Notes under the pieces: model-generated
What the model was told of the DNA's origin: nothing
The model's input: the letters and a program-made list of their open reading frames with translations, nothing else
The model's database searches: none
In this document: piece by piece, positions 8,632 to 18,099 of the stretch
Layout of the letters: each line of letters begins with the position of its first letter
Position numbering within the stretch: position 1 is the stretch's first letter
Made by a program: the position numbers and the translations under genes
From: Nocardia caishijiensis NBRC 108228
GTDB taxonomy: Bacteria > Actinomycetota > Actinomycetes > Mycobacteriales > Mycobacteriaceae
NCBI RefSeq assembly: GCF_001612825.1
Contig: NZ_BDBE01000032.1
Location: 1 to 64,000, forward strand
Direction of reading: 5' to 3'
DNA length: 64,000 bases

Positions 8632-11478
8632 CTATCTGCCGGGTTCGCGCCAACTTTCCAGATCGCTCTTGGTCCCCGCCGGACACCCGTCCTGACCTGG
8701 CTGGCGCGGGAACATCATCAGGCACCGCTGCGGGCCGTTCCCACCCACGGCGGTCGTGACGAGCACCGCGATCGACGACCCGTCGGCCACCCGCTTGGTG
8801 GAGAAACCGAGGGTTCCGGTGACGCCGCGATAGTCGGCCTCGCGCAGCTGCACCGCGATCGCGGTCCGGTTGGGCGGCTGGTCGCCGAGTACGCCTCGGC
8901 TGGCACGCACCGCCTGCAGGAACAGCCCGCTCACGTCGAAGGCGAGGCCGGTCCGGTCGCCTGCCCACGTCGGCTGGTATTCGGTCATGTCGGGGTAGGC
9001 GCGCAAATCCTCGATGAGACCGGCGAGCTCGGCACACAACTGTTCGTGTTCGAACGGCACCGGCCGGTCGCCGAGTTTGCCGACGCCCTTCACGCAGTCG
9101 GCGCCGCCGAGCATCACCGGTGCCGCTTTTGCCACGTAGCGGACGGTCAGATTGGCGGGCAGGGCGATGGTCGCACGCGGATCGGTGATCAGTCTCGTCA
9201 CCGCGTCGTTGCCGAGCAGTGCCGGGCCGTCGCCGCTGATGCACCCGCGGCTGAGCGCCTTGGCGAAGGTGGGGAAGTCGTCGTTGCGGCCCGCGAAGAA
9301 CAGCAGTTCGCGCCGGTCGAAGGACTCCGCCTCGCACGGTGCGGGCAGACCGTAGAGCTCCTGCTGGGCGCGCCAGCTCGTACTCCGGTGCGTCACACCG
9401 CGTTCGGTGAGCTCACTCTGGAGGTCTTCGACCAAGGTGGTCACGTACAGATCGTCGGGTGCTTCGGGGTGGTAGATCGTGACTTTGTCGTAGCGCGGAG
9501 TTCCGTCGTCGGCGCGCGCACCCTGCATGTAGTCGGCGACCAACTGGGCCTGGACCGCATTGCTCGGCGCCGCCTGGAAATACAGCGGCGATGCCTGCTC
9601 GAGCCCGTCGGCCGACAGCGTCGTCGCGACCGCGGGCACACCCAGTTCACCCAATCGGGTGATGGCCCGGCGGGTTTCGTCGGTGCTGCGGTCGATGCCG
9701 ACCACACCGAGCACACTCGAGTCGTCGGCCACGAGCGGGCGCAGCTTGTGCTCGACGACCCAGCGGGCGTGGCGCATGTCCGAACCGCCGTTGGCGACGA
9801 CAACGCGCAGCAACGGTTCCGACTCGTCGGAGGCGAGCAGCGCCCGCCGCTGCTGCACCGCGAGTCCGGCCAGCTCCTCGACCTGCGCGTGCGGGTAGCG
9901 CACATTGGTATCGACGTAGCTGAGTCCGGCGAAGTACACCAGTGAGACGAGCGGCCGGTTCGGGTTGCTCGCCTGCGCGCTCGCCGCCGCCTCGTTCAGG
10001 CGGAACACCTCGCGCTGCATGGCCGACAGTTCCGGGTCGTCGGCGAAGGTCTGGGCGACGTTGTCGCTGTAGCCGACACACTCGCCGTCGACCAGGCTGA
10101 CGCTCACCCCCGTCGTCCACGGCCAGTGCGAACACGACGCGCCACGCAGCGGCGGGAAGTAGACCAGGGCGGCGGCCACCGCCAGCACGATCGGGATCAG
10201 CACACACAACCCGACGAACCAGCTGCGCGAGGCCATCGGCGGTGCGGGCGGCAACGACTGTCCGCGGAAACGGGGATCACCCACGCGCGGGGTGGAATCC
10301 GGCGGAATCAGCGCTCGTAGCGGCAGGAACCAGGCGTCGGCCTGGCGGTGGGTCCGCCTGCTGTCGATCTCCCTGATCCAGATCTGCAACGGGTCGGGTG
10401 GTTGTGCGGTCGGCTGATCGGCGAGGCTTTCCAGCGTGCGCAGGGTGCGCAGGTCACTGATGTTCGACAGCTCCCCCACCTCACGCGACGGGCCCTCGTC
10501 GCGGAAGGCGACGACCACGAGGGGGTCGAAAAGGCCGGTCTCGTTGCGGATCTCGTTGATCCAGGTGAGGATGCGCGCCCCGTCACCGCCCTCGCTCAGA
10601 CCACCGAGCAGCGCGACCGGATAGGCGGTGCGCCGCCAACTCGACGGCCGCCAGATGCGGCGACGATAGGCGTCGCGCAGGTCCTCCAGGAAGGCGTGGA
10701 TCAGGAGTTTGGCGACCTGTTCCTCGTTCTCGTCCACCCGGTGTGAGGCGGTGAGCCGGGCCGCGAAACCGAGGAAACTGCCCGACAATTCGGGCGCGAG
10801 GTAGCGCTGGTGCAGGAACCAGCGGGTCACCTTCGACATGCCGGGAATGCGTCCCGACACCCACAACCACAGCCGCAGGATCGGCCACAGCGCGAAGACG
10901 CCGAAGATCAACTGGGAGAACATATCGCCCGCAACACCTTCGGCGGTGTCGGAACGACTCGTCGGGCCGCCGCTGCGCAGCAGTTTGGGCAGGCGCCTGC
11001 GCAGTTCGTCCGGCGCCTCGGATTCGTCGGAGGTGACGCGCTGTCTGGTCAGCCAGTCGGCGGTGCGGTAGCGCGGGAACTTGATGGCGCCCATCGCGGT
11101 GTCGTCGGTCGCGAAACCGGCGACCAGGTGCTGGATGATCGGCAGACAGTGGTCCGGGATCTCCTGGTCGTCGGCGTGCGGACCGGCGTTGAACGCGTTG
11201 ACATCCGGGCTGAGCCGGGTGGGCGGCAGATCGGGAGCGTGCAGGTCGATCCTGACGCGCGGGGTGGCCCGCCTGCCACCGGACTCCCCCAGCCAGCTGT
11301 AGAGATCGTTGACCAACGCGGTGTGGCCCTGTAAGCCGACCATTTCGACGATCGGCCGTGGCAGGGTGCGCCTGCCGTGCACCAGCGTGCGCCACACGCG
11401 CGGCCGGGTGTCGGGGATTTCCAGCGCCCGCAGCAGTTCCAGCAGCTTGCCGACATCGTTGGCATCGGGCACGTCCAC
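8632..11478 (-). CDS. Membrane receptor: NTPase-like cytoplasmic domain plus type I periplasmic-binding ectodomain
   Basis: A 948-aa protein. Residues 1-415 are cytoplasmic. RPIVEMVGLQGHTAL (41-55) looks like a P-loop region that has lost the GKT core, and YPVALLGGLSEGG followed by DPLVVVAFRDE (about 286-330) recalls the Walker B/sensor region of STAND- or AAA-type NTPases. A hydrophobic stretch lies at 187-209. A clear membrane helix (about 420-441) is followed by an ectodomain of roughly 500 aa. There VLGVVGIDRSTDETRRAI and GVPAVATTLSADGLEQ are typical of type I periplasmic-binding proteins of the branched-chain amino acid/Leu-Ile-Val receptor class. No permease or ATPase gene is nearby, so transport is unlikely and signalling more so. 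It lies directly upstream of the kinase/lipoprotein block in the same orientation. Confidence 0.75.
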   Translation of the reverse strand: MDVPDANDVGKLLELLRALEIPDTRPRVWRTLVHGRRTLPRPIVEMVGLQGHTALVNDLYSWLGESGGRRATPRVRIDLHAPDLPPTRLSPDVNAFNAGPHADDQEIPDHCLPIIQHLVAGFATDDTAMGAIKFPRYRTADWLTRQRVTSDESEAPDELRRRLPKLLRSGGPTSRSDTAEGVAGDMFSQLIFGVFALWPILRLWLWVSGRIPGMSKVTRWFLHQRYLAPELSGSFLGFAARLTASHRVDENEEQVAKLLIHAFLEDLRDAYRRRIWRPSSWRRTAYPVALLGGLSEGGDGARILTWINEIRNETGLFDPLVVVAFRDEGPSREVGELSNISDLRTLRTLESLADQPTAQPPDPLQIWIREIDSRRTHRQADAWFLPLRALIPPDSTPRVGDPRFRGQSLPPAPPMASRSWFVGLCVLIPIVLAVAAALVYFPPLRGASCSHWPWTTGVSVSLVDGECVGYSDNVAQTFADDPELSAMQREVFRLNEAAASAQASNPNRPLVSLVYFAGLSYVDTNVRYPHAQVEELAGLAVQQRRALLASDESEPLLRVVVANGGSDMRHARWVVEHKLRPLVADDSSVLGVVGIDRSTDETRRAITRLGELGVPAVATTLSADGLEQASPLYFQAAPSNAVQAQLVADYMQGARADDGTPRYDKVTIYHPEAPDDLYVTTLVEDLQSELTERGVTHRSTSWRAQQELYGLPAPCEAESFDRRELLFFAGRNDDFPTFAKALSRGCISGDGPALLGNDAVTRLITDPRATIALPANLTVRYVAKAAPVMLGGADCVKGVGKLGDRPVPFEHEQLCAELAGLIEDLRAYPDMTEYQPTWAGDRTGLAFDVSGLFLQAVRASRGVLGDQPPNRTAIAVQLREADYRGVTGTLGFSTKRVADGSSIAVLVTTAVGGNGPQRCLMMFPRQPGQDGCPAGTKSDLESWREPGR

Positions 11479-11563
11479 GCCTCCCCGGGGTGATCAGCGA
11501 ACAACGCCGATCACAACCGGCGCGTTCGCCGAACGATACCCCGAACCACCGACGCGCAAACGG

Positions 11564-12469
11564 TCAAAAACCCAGCTTCCCCAGCTGTTTGGGGTCGCGC
11601 TGCCAGTCCTTGGCGACCTTCACGTGCAGATTCAGGTAGATCCGGGTGCCGAGGATGTGCTCGATCTGCTTGCGGGCGTTGGTCCCCACCTCCTTGAGGC
11701 GAGAACCGTTCTTGCCGATGATGATCGCCTTCTGGCTCGGCCGTTCCACGTACAGCAGGGCATGCACCTCGAGCATGTCCTCGTTGGCCTCGTAGGGCTG
11801 GATCTCCTCGATCACCACGGCCAGCGAATGCGGCAGTTCGTCGCGCACACCTTCGAGGGCGGCCTCGCGGATCAGCTCGGCCATGAGGGTTTCCTCTGGC
11901 TCGTCGGTGATCTCGCCGTCGGGGTAGAACGCCGGGCCCTCGGGCATCTTCGACGCGATCACGTCGACGAGCACCTCGACCTGCTCACCCTTGACCGCCG
12001 ACACCGGAACCACCTCGGCCTCGGGACCGAGCAGTTGCGACACCGCCATCAACTGGTGGGCCACCTGATCGCGACTCACCTTGTCGATCTTGGTGACCAC
12101 GCCGAGCACGGTGGTCTTGGGCGCCATCTGCTTGATCTGCTCGACGATCCAACGGTCGCCGGGGCCGATCTTCTCGTCGGCCGGGATGCACAGCGCGATC
12201 ACGTCGACCTCGGAGTAGGTGTCGCGCACCAGGTCGTTGAGGCGTTGTCCGAGCAGGGTGCGCGGACGGTGCAGGCCCGGCGTGTCGACCAGGATGAGCT
12301 GGGCGTGGTCGCGGTGCACGATGCCACGGATGGTGTGGCGCGTGGTCTGCGGACGGGAGGAGGTGATCGCGATCTTCGAGCCGACCATGGCGTTGGTCAG
12401 GGTCGACTTCCCGGTGTTGGGGCGGCCGACGAAACAGATGAAGCCGGACCGGAATTCCTTGTCAGCCAC
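11564..12469 (-). CDS. era: GTPase Era
   Basis: Era binds the 3' end of 16S rRNA and checks 30S maturation. The 301-aa protein has GRPNTGKST (G1), DTPGLHRP (G3) and TKIDK (G4), and a C-terminal KH domain with IIGKNGSRLKEVGTNARKQ. The GTG start overlaps the upstream small gene by 8 bp. Together with ybeY and phoH upstream it forms the conserved ribosome-maturation group seen in mycobacteria. Confidence 0.97.
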   Translation of the reverse strand: MADKEFRSGFICFVGRPNTGKSTLTNAMVGSKIAITSSRPQTTRHTIRGIVHRDHAQLILVDTPGLHRPRTLLGQRLNDLVRDTYSEVDVIALCIPADEKIGPGDRWIVEQIKQMAPKTTVLGVVTKIDKVSRDQVAHQLMAVSQLLGPEAEVVPVSAVKGEQVEVLVDVIASKMPEGPAFYPDGEITDEPEETLMAELIREAALEGVRDELPHSLAVVIEEIQPYEANEDMLEVHALLYVERPSQKAIIIGKNGSRLKEVGTNARKQIEHILGTRIYLNLHVKVAKDWQRDPKQLGKLGF

Positions 12470-12797
12470 CGCGCACCTCGCTCAGCACGGCACCGGAACG
12501 ATCGGTGTGGATCACGGCGGCGCCGGGCGACACCTCGCGCACCGCGTCACTGCCCGCGTCGGCCTCGCTCGCGCCGACCACAACGGCCGCCTCGAAACCC
12601 TCGGCGCCACTGGAGATCGCCGCGGCGACGGCGGCCTGCAACGCGGTCAGGCGCAGCGCGGTGAGGTTCACCTCGCCCGCGGCGTAGGTGCGGCCGTCGG
12701 TGTCACGCACCGCCGCCCCGCTCGCACCGCCCGTGCGGCCGAGCGCGCCACGCGCGAGTACCAGCAGTTTGTTGTCCTCTGCGTCGAGTTCACTCAT
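12462..12797 (-). CDS. Small cytidine-deaminase-like protein without zinc ligands (Rv2365c-like)
   Basis: A 111-aa protein between era and the CNNM gene. The order of helices and strands ([20 protein letters not shown], then [14 protein letters not shown]) resembles a cytidine deaminase fold. The catalytic HAE/CAE and PCxxC zinc motifs are absent: TALQA stands where CAE would be. A deaminase reaction is therefore unlikely. M. tuberculosis has a similar small gene, Rv2365c, in the same place (from memory). It overlaps both neighbours by 8 bp, which implies tight co-translation with era and the CNNM protein. The role is unknown. Confidence 0.8.
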   Translation of the reverse strand: MSELDAEDNKLLVLARGALGRTGGASGAAVRDTDGRTYAAGEVNLTALRLTALQAAVAAAISSGAEGFEAAVVVGASEADAGSDAVREVSPGAAVIHTDRSGAVLSEVRGG

Positions 12798-14148
12798 CGG
12801 TCTCTCCGTTGTCTGCGGGCACCGTCACCGGATCGGTCTCGGTCGATGCCTCGTCGGGGCGACCCGTGCGGGCCTTGTCTGTCTTCTTGTCCTTGTCGGC
12901 CGAGCGGCGCACCAGCACGGTGTTCACCCGCATCCGCCCCCGGGAGTCGGCGCCGCCCTCGCCGCGCAGCACCAGGCCGTGCACGGTCACCTTGGAACCG
13001 GGCAGCGGAACACGGCCGAGCTCGTGGGCCAGCAGACCACCGACGGTGTCGACATCCTCGTCGTTGATCTCGAGTCCGTACAGCTCGCCGAGGTCCTCCA
13101 CCGACAACCGAGCCGACACGCGGTAGCGGCCCTCGCCGAGGTCCTCCACGGGCGGGGTCTCGTCGATGTCGTATTCGTCGGCGATCTCACCGACGATCTC
13201 CTCCAGCACGTCCTCGATGGTGACCAGCCCGGCGATGCCACCGTATTCGTCGACCAGCAGGGCCATGTGGTTGCGACGGCGCTGCATCTCGTCGAGCAGC
13301 GCGTCGAGCGGTTTGGAATCCGGGATGAACACGGCCGGGCGCATCACCTCGCGCACCGCCACCTTGCGCGCGCGATCGGCATAGGGCACAAGGTCTTTCA
13401 GGTAGACGACGCCGAGCACGTCGTCGACGTTCTCGCCGACCACCGGGATGCGCGAATGCCCCGAGCGCACGGCCAGCGACATCGCCTGGGCGGCGGTCTT
13501 GTCGTTCTCGATCCACACCATCTCGGTGCGCGGCACCATCACCGCGCGGGCGGCGGTGTCGCCCAGTTCGAAGACCGACTGGATCATGCGGCGTTCGTCG
13601 TCGGCGACCACGCCGCGCTCACGGGCCATGTCGACCACTTCGCGCAGCTCGATCTCCGAGGCGAAGGGGCCGTTGCGGAACCCCTTACCCGGGGTGATCG
13701 CGTTACCGAGCAGGATCAGCAGTCGGCTCACCGGGCTCAGCACCGCACCGATGATCTGCATCGGGACGGCGGCGGCCAACGCGATCGAATAGGCGTGCTG
13801 ACGGCCGAGGGTTCGGGGGCCCACCCCGATCACCACATACGAGACGACGACCATCGACGCGGCGGTGACCAGCAGCGCCGTCGTCGGGCTCCACAGCTCC
13901 AGCGTCGCGGCGGCCAGCAACACGGTGGCACTGATCTCGCACAGGATGCGCAGCAGCACCATCAAGTTCACATAGCGGGGGCGGTCGTCGACGATCTTGC
14001 GCAACCGTGCGGCGCCCGGCCGTTCCTCGCGGACCATGTCGTCGAGCCGCGCGCGTGACACGGTGTTGAGGGCGGAGTCGACACCTGCGAAGACACCACC
14101 GAGCCCGATCAGCCCGATGGCGAGCAGGATCTGCACCATCGAGGTCAC
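12790..14148 (-). CDS. CNNM/CorC-type membrane protein (hemolysin family, DUF21-CBS-CorC_HlyC)
   Basis: A 452-aa integral membrane protein. An N-terminal DUF21/CNNM domain has several membrane helices (for example [20 protein letters not shown] and [20 protein letters not shown]). A CBS pair follows (about 215-330, with [20 protein letters not shown] and [20 protein letters not shown]) and then the CorC_HlyC domain, giving the family's usual layout. Relatives are implicated in magnesium/cobalt export or homeostasis; the older hemolysin label has little support. It corresponds to Rv2366c by position. The start overlaps the ybeY stop by 4 bp. Confidence 0.93.
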   Translation of the reverse strand: MTSMVQILLAIGLIGLGGVFAGVDSALNTVSRARLDDMVREERPGAARLRKIVDDRPRYVNLMVLLRILCEISATVLLAAATLELWSPTTALLVTAASMVVVSYVVIGVGPRTLGRQHAYSIALAAAVPMQIIGAVLSPVSRLLILLGNAITPGKGFRNGPFASEIELREVVDMARERGVVADDERRMIQSVFELGDTAARAVMVPRTEMVWIENDKTAAQAMSLAVRSGHSRIPVVGENVDDVLGVVYLKDLVPYADRARKVAVREVMRPAVFIPDSKPLDALLDEMQRRRNHMALLVDEYGGIAGLVTIEDVLEEIVGEIADEYDIDETPPVEDLGEGRYRVSARLSVEDLGELYGLEINDEDVDTVGGLLAHELGRVPLPGSKVTVHGLVLRGEGGADSRGRMRVNTVLVRRSADKDKKTDKARTGRPDEASTETDPVTVPADNGETDE

Positions 14149-14699
14149 GCGGGGCCCAGCGCGTCACCCGGTGCGGTGAAGCCTGCCTTACCGAGCAGCC
14201 GGGCATCGCGCTCGGCCAATTCGGCGCGCAGTTGCTCCTCGCGCAGGCTCTGATACCACTCCTCGAGCAGCTGGGCTTGCAGCGCGAACATCTCCTTCTC
14301 CTCCTCCGGCTCGGCGTGGTCGTAGCCGAGCAGGTGGAGCACGCCGTGCACGGTGAGCAGGGCCAGCTCGTGGTCGAGCGAGTGATCGGCCTTCTGCGCC
14401 TGCCCCATGGCGAACTCGGGGCACAGCACGATGTCGCCGAGCATCGACGGACCGGGCTCGGGGCTGTCGGGGCGACCGCCCGGCTCGAGTTCGTCCATCG
14501 GGAACGACATCACGTCGGTGGGGCCGGGCAGGTCCATCCACCGCACGTGCAGGTCGGCCATGGTGTCGAGATCGACGAGCACCATCGACAATTCGGCGGC
14601 CGGATGCACGTCCATCCGCCCGATCACGAAACGCGCGACGCTGACCAGGTCTTCTTCGGGGATGTCCATACCCGATTCGTTGGCGATCTCGATGCTCAC
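14145..14699 (-). CDS. ybeY: Endoribonuclease YbeY
   Basis: YbeY is a zinc metalloprotein needed for 16S rRNA 3'-end processing and ribosome quality control. The signature [11 protein letters not shown] supplies the three metal-binding His. The conserved block [20 protein letters not shown] and the [10 protein letters not shown] segment match mycobacterial YbeY nearly residue for residue. GTG 14699 ([10 protein letters not shown]) matches the mycobacterial N-terminus; a longer form from 14759 would add 20 residues, not conserved in what I recall of the family. Downstream it overlaps the CNNM gene by 4 bp. Confidence 0.95.
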   Translation of the reverse strand: MSIEIANESGMDIPEEDLVSVARFVIGRMDVHPAAELSMVLVDLDTMADLHVRWMDLPGPTDVMSFPMDELEPGGRPDSPEPGPSMLGDIVLCPEFAMGQAQKADHSLDHELALLTVHGVLHLLGYDHAEPEEEKEMFALQAQLLEEWYQSLREEQLRAELAERDARLLGKAGFTAPGDALGPA

Positions 14700-14742
14700 C
14701 TGTTCAGGGTACGGGCCGAGGGGGCGAGTGCATCGCACCGCC

Positions 14743-14777
14743 CTACGACGCGACGTCACGAGTACGACGCGTCGTAG
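14743..14777. repeat. Inverted repeat in the phoH-ybeY gap
   Basis: CTACGACGCG (14743-14752) and CGCGTCGTAG (14768-14777) are perfect 10-bp arms around 15 bases. The hairpin lies in the 110-bp gap between phoH and ybeY, 44 bp before the ybeY start, and has no T-run. It could be an attenuating or processing hairpin or a protein site; the sequence does not decide. Confidence 0.5.
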
Positions 14778-14809
14778 CGACCGACATCATCGCAGCGTGC
14801 GACTGGTAA

Positions 14810-15922
14810 CTAGCGGCGATCCGCTCGGCCCGCTGCCCGGCGTTGGGCCCGGTTGCCCGGGTAGTGCGGAGCGGGGACCGCGCGGGTCTCGGACTCGAAG
14901 CGGTCGTAGGCGTCGACGATGTCGGAGACCAGCCGGTGCCGGACCACATCGGAGCTGGTGAGTTCCGAGAAGTGGATGTCATCGATGTCGGTGAGGATCT
15001 CCGAAGCCGCCCGCAGACCCGAGCGCTGCCCATTGGGCAGGTCGACCTGGGAGACGTCGCCGGTGACCACCATCTTCGAGCCGAAGCCGAGACGGGTGAG
15101 GAACATCTTCATCTGCTCGGCCGTGGTGTTCTGCGCCTCGTCGAGAATGATGAACGAATCGTTGAGGCTGCGACCACGCATGTACGCCAGGGGCGCGACC
15201 TCGATGACACCGGAGGCCAGCAGCTTCGGGATGGCTTCCGGGTCCATCATGTCGTGCAGGGCGTCGTAGAGCGGACGCAGGTACGGGTCGATCTTGTCGT
15301 TGAGCGTGCCGGGCAGGAAGCCCAGCCGCTCACCGGCCTCGACCGCGGGCCTGGTCAGGATGATGCGGGTCACCTGCTTGCTCTGCAGCGCCTGCACCGC
15401 CTTGGCCATCGCCAGGTACGTCTTACCGGTACCGGCCGGACCGATGCCGAACACGATGGTGTTCGCGTCGATCGCGTCGACGTAGCGCTTCTGGTTCAGT
15501 GTCTTGGGCCGGATGGTCTTGCCGCGCCGCGACAGGATGTCCAGACTCAGCACCTCGGCGGGCGATTCGGACACGCCCGAGTCGGTGAGCATCGAGACGG
15601 TGTGGCGGACCGCTTCGGGCGTGATCACCCGGTTGCGGCCGGTCAGCGCGACCAACTGCTCGACGACACGCTCGGCCAGAGCCACATCGGCGGCCTTGCC
15701 GGTGATGGTGACGGTGCTACCGCGCACGTGGATGTCGGCCGGAAGCAATTGCTCGAGCTGACGAAGGTTCTGGTCGGCCGAGCCGAGGAAGGGGAAAACG
15801 GATTCGGGGGCGAGTTCGATGCTGGAACGCACGGTTCGCGCCGCCGGGGATGCTCCGTTGCCGTCGGTGCCGACGCCTGGGACGGGGAGGGTGGGATCGC
15901 CGATCTCGCCTGTGTTCTTCAA
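14810..15922 (-). CDS. phoH: PhoH-family ATPase (PhoH1)
   Basis: A 370-aa PhoH-like protein. The N-terminal part contains a KH-like segment ([19 protein letters not shown]). The ATPase domain has Walker [17 protein letters not shown], Walker B region FIILDEAQN, and [14 protein letters not shown]. PhoH proteins couple ATP hydrolysis to RNA-related functions and are almost always linked to ybeY, as here. M. tuberculosis has phoH1 (Rv2368c, from memory) in the same position. Confidence 0.95.
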   Translation of the reverse strand: MKNTGEIGDPTLPVPGVGTDGNGASPAARTVRSSIELAPESVFPFLGSADQNLRQLEQLLPADIHVRGSTVTITGKAADVALAERVVEQLVALTGRNRVITPEAVRHTVSMLTDSGVSESPAEVLSLDILSRRGKTIRPKTLNQKRYVDAIDANTIVFGIGPAGTGKTYLAMAKAVQALQSKQVTRIILTRPAVEAGERLGFLPGTLNDKIDPYLRPLYDALHDMMDPEAIPKLLASGVIEVAPLAYMRGRSLNDSFIILDEAQNTTAEQMKMFLTRLGFGSKMVVTGDVSQVDLPNGQRSGLRAASEILTDIDDIHFSELTSSDVVRHRLVSDIVDAYDRFESETRAVPAPHYPGNRAQRRAAGRADRR

Positions 15923-16065
15923 AAGTGGCTATAGCCTGCTTCCGGTCTCGACCTGGTGTTCGATGAGACCAGTTTACCGCCGCCCACCGACACCGCACAG
16001 CGGTTAAATCCGGGACGTGGTAGAGGCCCGTCGCTACCCGACCGGGGTACTCCGTCGGCGCGATC

Positions 16066-16806
16066 TCACCAGCGCGTGGTCAGCGCTCCCAGCGCGCCGA
16101 GTGCGACCGCCGCGGCGGTGGACGTGCGCAGGACGGTCGGGCCGAGCAGCACGATGTCGGCGCCCGCGTCGGCGAGGGCGGTCAGTTCGGTGTCGTCGAG
16201 TCCGCCTTCCGGGCCGACGATGAGCACCACTTCCTTGCTCTCGGCGAGCGGCAGCTCGGTGAACTTGCCGGTGCCGGATTCGTGCAGCGCGGCGACCACC
16301 GCGCCCTCGGCCTTCGCCGCGCGCACCAGTTCGAGCAGGTCACGGGTGCGATGCAGACCGGCGACCTCGGGAATGTAGGCACGCCGGGACTGCCGCGCCG
16401 CCGATTTCGCCGCCGCCCGCCACTTCTCGATGCCCTTGGCGGCCTTGGCCTCCCAGTTGGCGACGCAGCGCGCGGCCTGCCAGGGCACGATCAGGTCGGC
16501 GCCCGCCTCGGTCATCAGCTCGACGGCCAGCTCGGAACGATCCGACTTCGGCAGCGCCTGCACCACGGTGACCTGCGGGGTGACCGGTTCGGCCAGTCTG
16601 CGGTCGTGGACGGTGAGCTCGAGGCGGTCCTTGGCCGCCGCGATCACCTCCGAGTCGGCGAGCACACCGTGTCCGTCGGACAGGGTGATCAGCTCGCCCA
16701 CCCGCGTCCGGCGCACGGTGGCGGCGTGGCGACCTTCCGGTCCGTCGAGCACCGCGACAGCGCCTGGTTCGGGGATGTCGTCGAGGTAGAAGACCGTGGC
16801 GGCCAC
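16066..16806 (-). CDS. rsmE: 16S rRNA (uracil-1498-N3)-methyltransferase RsmE
   Basis: RsmE methylates U1498 of 16S rRNA using SAM. The 246-aa protein has the N-terminal PUA-like RNA-binding part (GPEGRHAATVRRTRVGE) and the C-terminal SPOUT knot with VVLIVGPEGGLDDTEL and ADIVLLGPTVLRTSTAAAVA, which form the SAM site. It starts 4 bp after the dnaJ stop, so it is in one operon with dnaJ and probably hrcA. Confidence 0.95.
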   Translation of the reverse strand: MAATVFYLDDIPEPGAVAVLDGPEGRHAATVRRTRVGELITLSDGHGVLADSEVIAAAKDRLELTVHDRRLAEPVTPQVTVVQALPKSDRSELAVELMTEAGADLIVPWQAARCVANWEAKAAKGIEKWRAAAKSAARQSRRAYIPEVAGLHRTRDLLELVRAAKAEGAVVAALHESGTGKFTELPLAESKEVVLIVGPEGGLDDTELTALADAGADIVLLGPTVLRTSTAAAVALGALGALTTRW

Positions 16807-16810
16807 GGGG

Positions 16811-17965
16811 TCAACGACCGCTGAACGAGGCGCGCAGCCGGGCGAACAGGCCGCTGTTGTGCTCGGACTGCGAAGACATCACCTCGGCGCGGTCCTTGTC
16901 CCGCATGCCCTTGAACTTGCGCAGCAGGTCGGTCTGCTTGCCGTCGAGTTTGGTCGGCACCACGATGTCGAGGTGGGCAAGCAGGTCACCGCGCGCGCCC
17001 GAGCGGAGTCGGGGCATGCCGTGCCCGCGCAGGTGGATGACCTCGCCCGGCTGGGTGCCCGGCGCGATGGTGAGCTCGGTCGGTCCGTCGAGGATGGTGT
17101 CGACGACCACGGTGGTGCCGAGGATCGCGTCGACCATCGGCACCCGGACGGTGCAGTGCAGGTCGTCGCCGTCGCGGACGAAGGTGTCGTGCGGCTGCTC
17201 GACCACCTCGACGTACAGGTCACCGGCGTGACCACCACCGGGACCGACCTCGCCCTGAGCGGCCAGGCGCACCCGCATGCCGTTGGCGACACCGGCCGGG
17301 ATCGGCGCGGCGATCTCGCGGCGCGCACGCACGCGGCCGTCGCCACCACACTTGGTGCACGGATCGGGGATGACCTCGCCCGCGCCGCGACAGGTCGGGC
17401 ACGGACGCGAGGTGAGTACCTGGCCGAGGAACGAACGCTGCACCGACTGCACTTCGCCCGCGCCGCCACAGGTTTCGCAGCGCACCGGCTTGGAGTTGCC
17501 GTTGGTGCCCGCGCCGTGGCAGAGGTCGCAGAGGATGGCGGTGTCGACGGTGAGGTGCTTGGTGACACCGACCGCGCACTCGGCCAGACTCAGCCTGGTG
17601 CGGATCAGCGAGTCGGCCCCGGGCTGCACCCGGCCGCGCGGCTTGCGCGCACCGCCGCCCTGGCCACTCATCCCGCCGAAGAACGCCTCGAACACGTCAC
17701 CGAGGCCGCCGAACCCGGCACCGCTGAATCCCGCACCGCCGCCGCCGTTTTCGAGCGGGTCACCGCCGAGGTCGACGATCCGGCGCTTCTCCGGGTCGGT
17801 CAGCACCTCATAGGCGGTGGAGACTTCCTTGAACTTGGCCTGGGCGGCCTCGTCCGGGTTCACGTCGGGGTGCAGTTCGCGGGCCAGTTTGCGGTACGCG
17901 CGCTTGAGCTCCTGGTCGGTGGCATTCTTGCCGACGCCGAGCAGTCCGTAGTAATCCCGTGCCAC
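16811..17965 (-). CDS. dnaJ: Chaperone DnaJ (DnaJ2 type)
   Basis: A full-length type I DnaJ, 384 aa. The J domain (1-70) has the HPD motif in [10 protein letters not shown] Gly-rich linker follows ([19 protein letters not shown]), then four CxxCxGxG zinc repeats ([40 protein letters not shown]) and the C-terminal substrate domains. It stimulates DnaK ATPase and delivers unfolded clients. It lies downstream of hrcA and upstream of rsmE, matching Rv2373c (dnaJ2) in gene order. Confidence 0.97.
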   Translation of the reverse strand: MARDYYGLLGVGKNATDQELKRAYRKLARELHPDVNPDEAAQAKFKEVSTAYEVLTDPEKRRIVDLGGDPLENGGGGAGFSGAGFGGLGDVFEAFFGGMSGQGGGARKPRGRVQPGADSLIRTRLSLAECAVGVTKHLTVDTAILCDLCHGAGTNGNSKPVRCETCGGAGEVQSVQRSFLGQVLTSRPCPTCRGAGEVIPDPCTKCGGDGRVRARREIAAPIPAGVANGMRVRLAAQGEVGPGGGHAGDLYVEVVEQPHDTFVRDGDDLHCTVRVPMVDAILGTTVVVDTILDGPTELTIAPGTQPGEVIHLRGHGMPRLRSGARGDLLAHLDIVVPTKLDGKQTDLLRKFKGMRDKDRAEVMSSQSEHNSGLFARLRASFSGR

Positions 17966-18099
17966 TTGAGTTCTCTAGTCCTTGGTCGCTGTGGTCCAGC
18001 CGAACGCCGGGCGCATCCTATGAGTCTGTTCGACTCAACTTTACCCCGGTCGAAGTACCGACCATAACAGTGCCTGCCGGGTCGGCGCCGACCCGGCGG

